Assembly: GCA_016209735.1 (NCBI GenBank)
Contig: JACQVN010000003.1
Span: forward strand, 1 to 35,243
Origin: Candidatus Methylomirabilota bacterium
GTDB taxonomy: Bacteria > Methylomirabilota > Methylomirabilia > Methylomirabilales > 2-02-FULL-66-22
Direction of reading: 5' to 3'
Length of the DNA stretch: 35,243 nucleotides
The notes beneath the pieces are model-generated. The model was given only the letters and a program-made list of their open reading frames with translations. It was not told the origin of the DNA and searched no databases. Shown here piece after piece: positions 33,931 to 35,243 of the stretch; the first letter of the stretch is position 1, and every line of letters begins with the position of its first letter. A program made the translations under genes and the position numbers.

Positions 33931-35091
33931 ATGGCGATCTGTCTGGAGGTGGAGCCGGAGAAGATGGCGAACATCAAGGTGATCGGGATCGGCGGGGGAG
34001 GTTCCAACGCGGTGTCACGCATGATGGCCGGTCGCATGAGCGGGGTGGAGTTCATCGTCGTCAATACCGACGCCCAGGCCCTGCGCCACTCGCCCGTGGA
34101 GGCGAAGCTCCAGATCGGCGAGAAGCTGACCAAGGGGTTGGGGGCCGGGGCGAATCCGGAGATCGGCAGGAAGGCGGCCATCGAGGATACCGACCGCATC
34201 CTGCAGGAGCTCCAGGGCGCCGACATGGTCTTCCTCACCTGCGGCCTCGGGGGCGGCACGGGCGGCGGCGCGGCCCCCATCCTCGCCAACCTGGCCAAGG
34301 AGATGGAGATCCTCACGGTCGGCGTGGTGACCAAGCCGTTTCTCTTCGAGGGGAAGCGGCGGGCCAGCCAGGCGGAGCACTGCCTGGACGAGCTGAAGGC
34401 CACCGTGGACAGCCTGATCATCATTCCAAATCAGCGTCTCATCAGCCATGCTAATAAGAATACGGGTGTCAAGGAAGCCTTCGCCATGGCGGATAACGTC
34501 CTGCGGCAGGCGGTTCAGGGCATCGCCGACATCATCGTGAAGCCGGGGTACATCAACGTGGACTTCGCGGACGTGCGGACGGTCATGTCGGAGCGCGGCC
34601 TGGCCATGATGGGCATCGGCGAGGCCTCCGGGGACAACGGGGCGGTGGAGGCGGTGCAGAAGGCCATCAACAGTCCGCTCCTGGAGAACGTTTCCATCAA
34701 GGGGGCCAAGGGGGTGCTGCTGAATTTCACCCATGCGGCCACCCTGCCCATCTACCAGTTGAACGAGGCCGCCGAGATCGTGCACGCCATGGTGGACGCC
34801 GAGGCGAACATCATCTTCGGGGACGTCCTGGACGACGACATGGGCGAGGTGGTCCGCGTGACCGTCATCGCCACCGGGTTCGACGGCATCGACGCCGAGC
34901 CGGAGATGGAGTTCGGGGTCACCAAGCTGGAGGCCTACAAGCCCAAACCGATCCCCGCGCCCCCTCCGGTGGCGGAGAAGGGGACCTACCTGCGGCGGGC
35001 CAAGAAGGTCGTCGGCATGCAGATGGATCTGGAGGAGCTGAACGAGGAGGTCCTGGACATCCCGACGTTCCTGCGACGGCAGGCCGATTAG
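33931..35091 (+). CDS. ftsZ: Cell division GTPase FtsZ
   Basis: A 386-aa tubulin homologue that forms the Z ring. It has an N-terminal GTP-binding domain ([22 protein letters not shown]), the tubulin signature at 107-113, the T7 loop ([21 protein letters not shown]), a short linker ([15 protein letters not shown]) and the C-terminal peptide ([12 protein letters not shown]) that binds FtsA. The signature reads GGGTGGG; residue 112 is Gly (codon GGC at 34264-34266), where nearly all FtsZ have Thr, Ser or Ala. Start ATG 33931 follows GGAAAGGGGGAAGG; an internal ATG before ANIKVIG is a weaker alternative. Only repeat DNA follows to the window end. Confidence 0.97.
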   Translation: MAICLEVEPEKMANIKVIGIGGGGSNAVSRMMAGRMSGVEFIVVNTDAQALRHSPVEAKLQIGEKLTKGLGAGANPEIGRKAAIEDTDRILQELQGADMVFLTCGLGGGTGGGAAPILANLAKEMEILTVGVVTKPFLFEGKRRASQAEHCLDELKATVDSLIIIPNQRLISHANKNTGVKEAFAMADNVLRQAVQGIADIIVKPGYINVDFADVRTVMSERGLAMMGIGEASGDNGAVEAVQKAINSPLLENVSIKGAKGVLLNFTHAATLPIYQLNEAAEIVHAMVDAEANIIFGDVLDDDMGEVVRVTVIATGFDGIDAEPEMEFGVTKLEAYKPKPIPAPPPVAEKGTYLRRAKKVVGMQMDLEELNEEVLDIPTFLRRQAD

Positions 35092-35243
35092 AGCCGAGAG
35101 TCGAGAGTCGAGATGGGCCGCGGAGGGGCCGGGGAGCAGGGGGGCAGAGGAGCAGAGGAGCAGAGGAGCAGAGGAGCAGAGGAGCAGAGGAGCAGAGGAG
35201 CAGGGGAGCAGGGGAGCAGGGGAGCAGGGGAGCAGGGGAGCAG
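35092..35243. repeat. Octamer tandem array after ftsZ (CAGAGGAG/CAGGGGAG), continues past window end
   Basis: GAGAGTCG-type octamers (about 35095-35113) are followed, from about 35131 to the edge, by roughly a dozen 8-bp units. They begin mixed, become CAGAGGAG (five in a row), then CAGGGGAG. The purine-rich strand is the coding strand of ftsZ. The end of the array is outside the window, and such an array may also be a point of assembly break. Confidence 0.8.

Noticed and set aside
32499-34454. 651-codon plus-strand frame spanning ftsA and ftsZ
   Set aside because: Gly/Arg-rich +1 frame over the real ftsA and ftsZ; no domain and no start signal.
35131-35243. Possible CRISPR or coding repeat at the right edge
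   Set aside because: Units are contiguous 8-bp words with no spacers, and the period is not a multiple of three; it is a simple tandem array.

Overview
This window comes from a GC-rich, Gram-negative-type bacterium. Evidence for that is the two RND efflux systems with lipoprotein adaptors, a MurE with the DNPR motif typical of meso-diaminopimelate enzymes, and strong G/C preference at third codon positions. The division-gene content and the intergenic repeats would suit a deep-branching environmental lineage such as NC10/Methylomirabilota or Rokubacteria. That placement is a guess from general impression; no rRNA or other taxonomic marker is present.

Layout. (1) Positions 1-3062, minus strand: a NACHT (STAND) NTPase with an N-terminal degenerate nucleotidyl-cyclase-like domain and C-terminal HEAT repeats runs off the left edge. 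A short AlbA_2/Schlafen-like remnant precedes it and overlaps its start by ATGA. (2) 3468-14294, plus strand: two tandem efflux modules, each a TetR regulator, a periplasmic adaptor and an RND pump. The first tetR is a pseudogene that lost its whole helix-turn-helix through an in-frame deletion; the second is intact. Both keep the same operator-like palindrome. (3) 14561-35091, plus strand: a large dcw (division and cell wall) cluster in the order mraZ, 56-aa ORF, STAS gene, rsmH, ftsL, ftsI, murE, alpha/beta hydrolase, membrane-anchored MurF-like ligase, Ddl-like ATP-grasp, mraY, murD, ftsW, murG, murC, murB, ftsQ, ftsA, ftsZ. A sigma70-like promoter and three perfectly spaced MraZ boxes precede mraZ.

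How the genes work together. MurB, MurC, MurD, MurE and the MurF-like/Ddl-like pair would build UDP-MurNAc-pentapeptide. MraY and MurG convert it to lipid II, and FtsW/FtsI polymerise and crosslink it at the septum organised by FtsZ, FtsA, FtsQ and FtsL. The place normally held by canonical murF holds a three-gene block: hydrolase, MurF-like ligase with an N-terminal membrane region, and a divergent Ddl. The genes overlap by 4-7 nt, so they are probably translated together.

The spacers are unusual. Many carry degenerate tandem arrays with a 7- or 8-bp period (AACGTTA-type, CTGAACC-type, CACTCAGG-type, CAGAGGAG-type), and four carry imperfect inverted-repeat elements built from CACGGAG/CACGAAG/CGCAGAG-type units. 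The most notable points are the cyclase-like/NACHT/HEAT protein, the regulator that lost its DNA-binding domain, the hydrolase/MurF-like/Ddl block, an FtsZ tubulin signature reading GGGTGGG, and the repeat families. No tRNA, rRNA, CRISPR array or insertion sequence was recognised.
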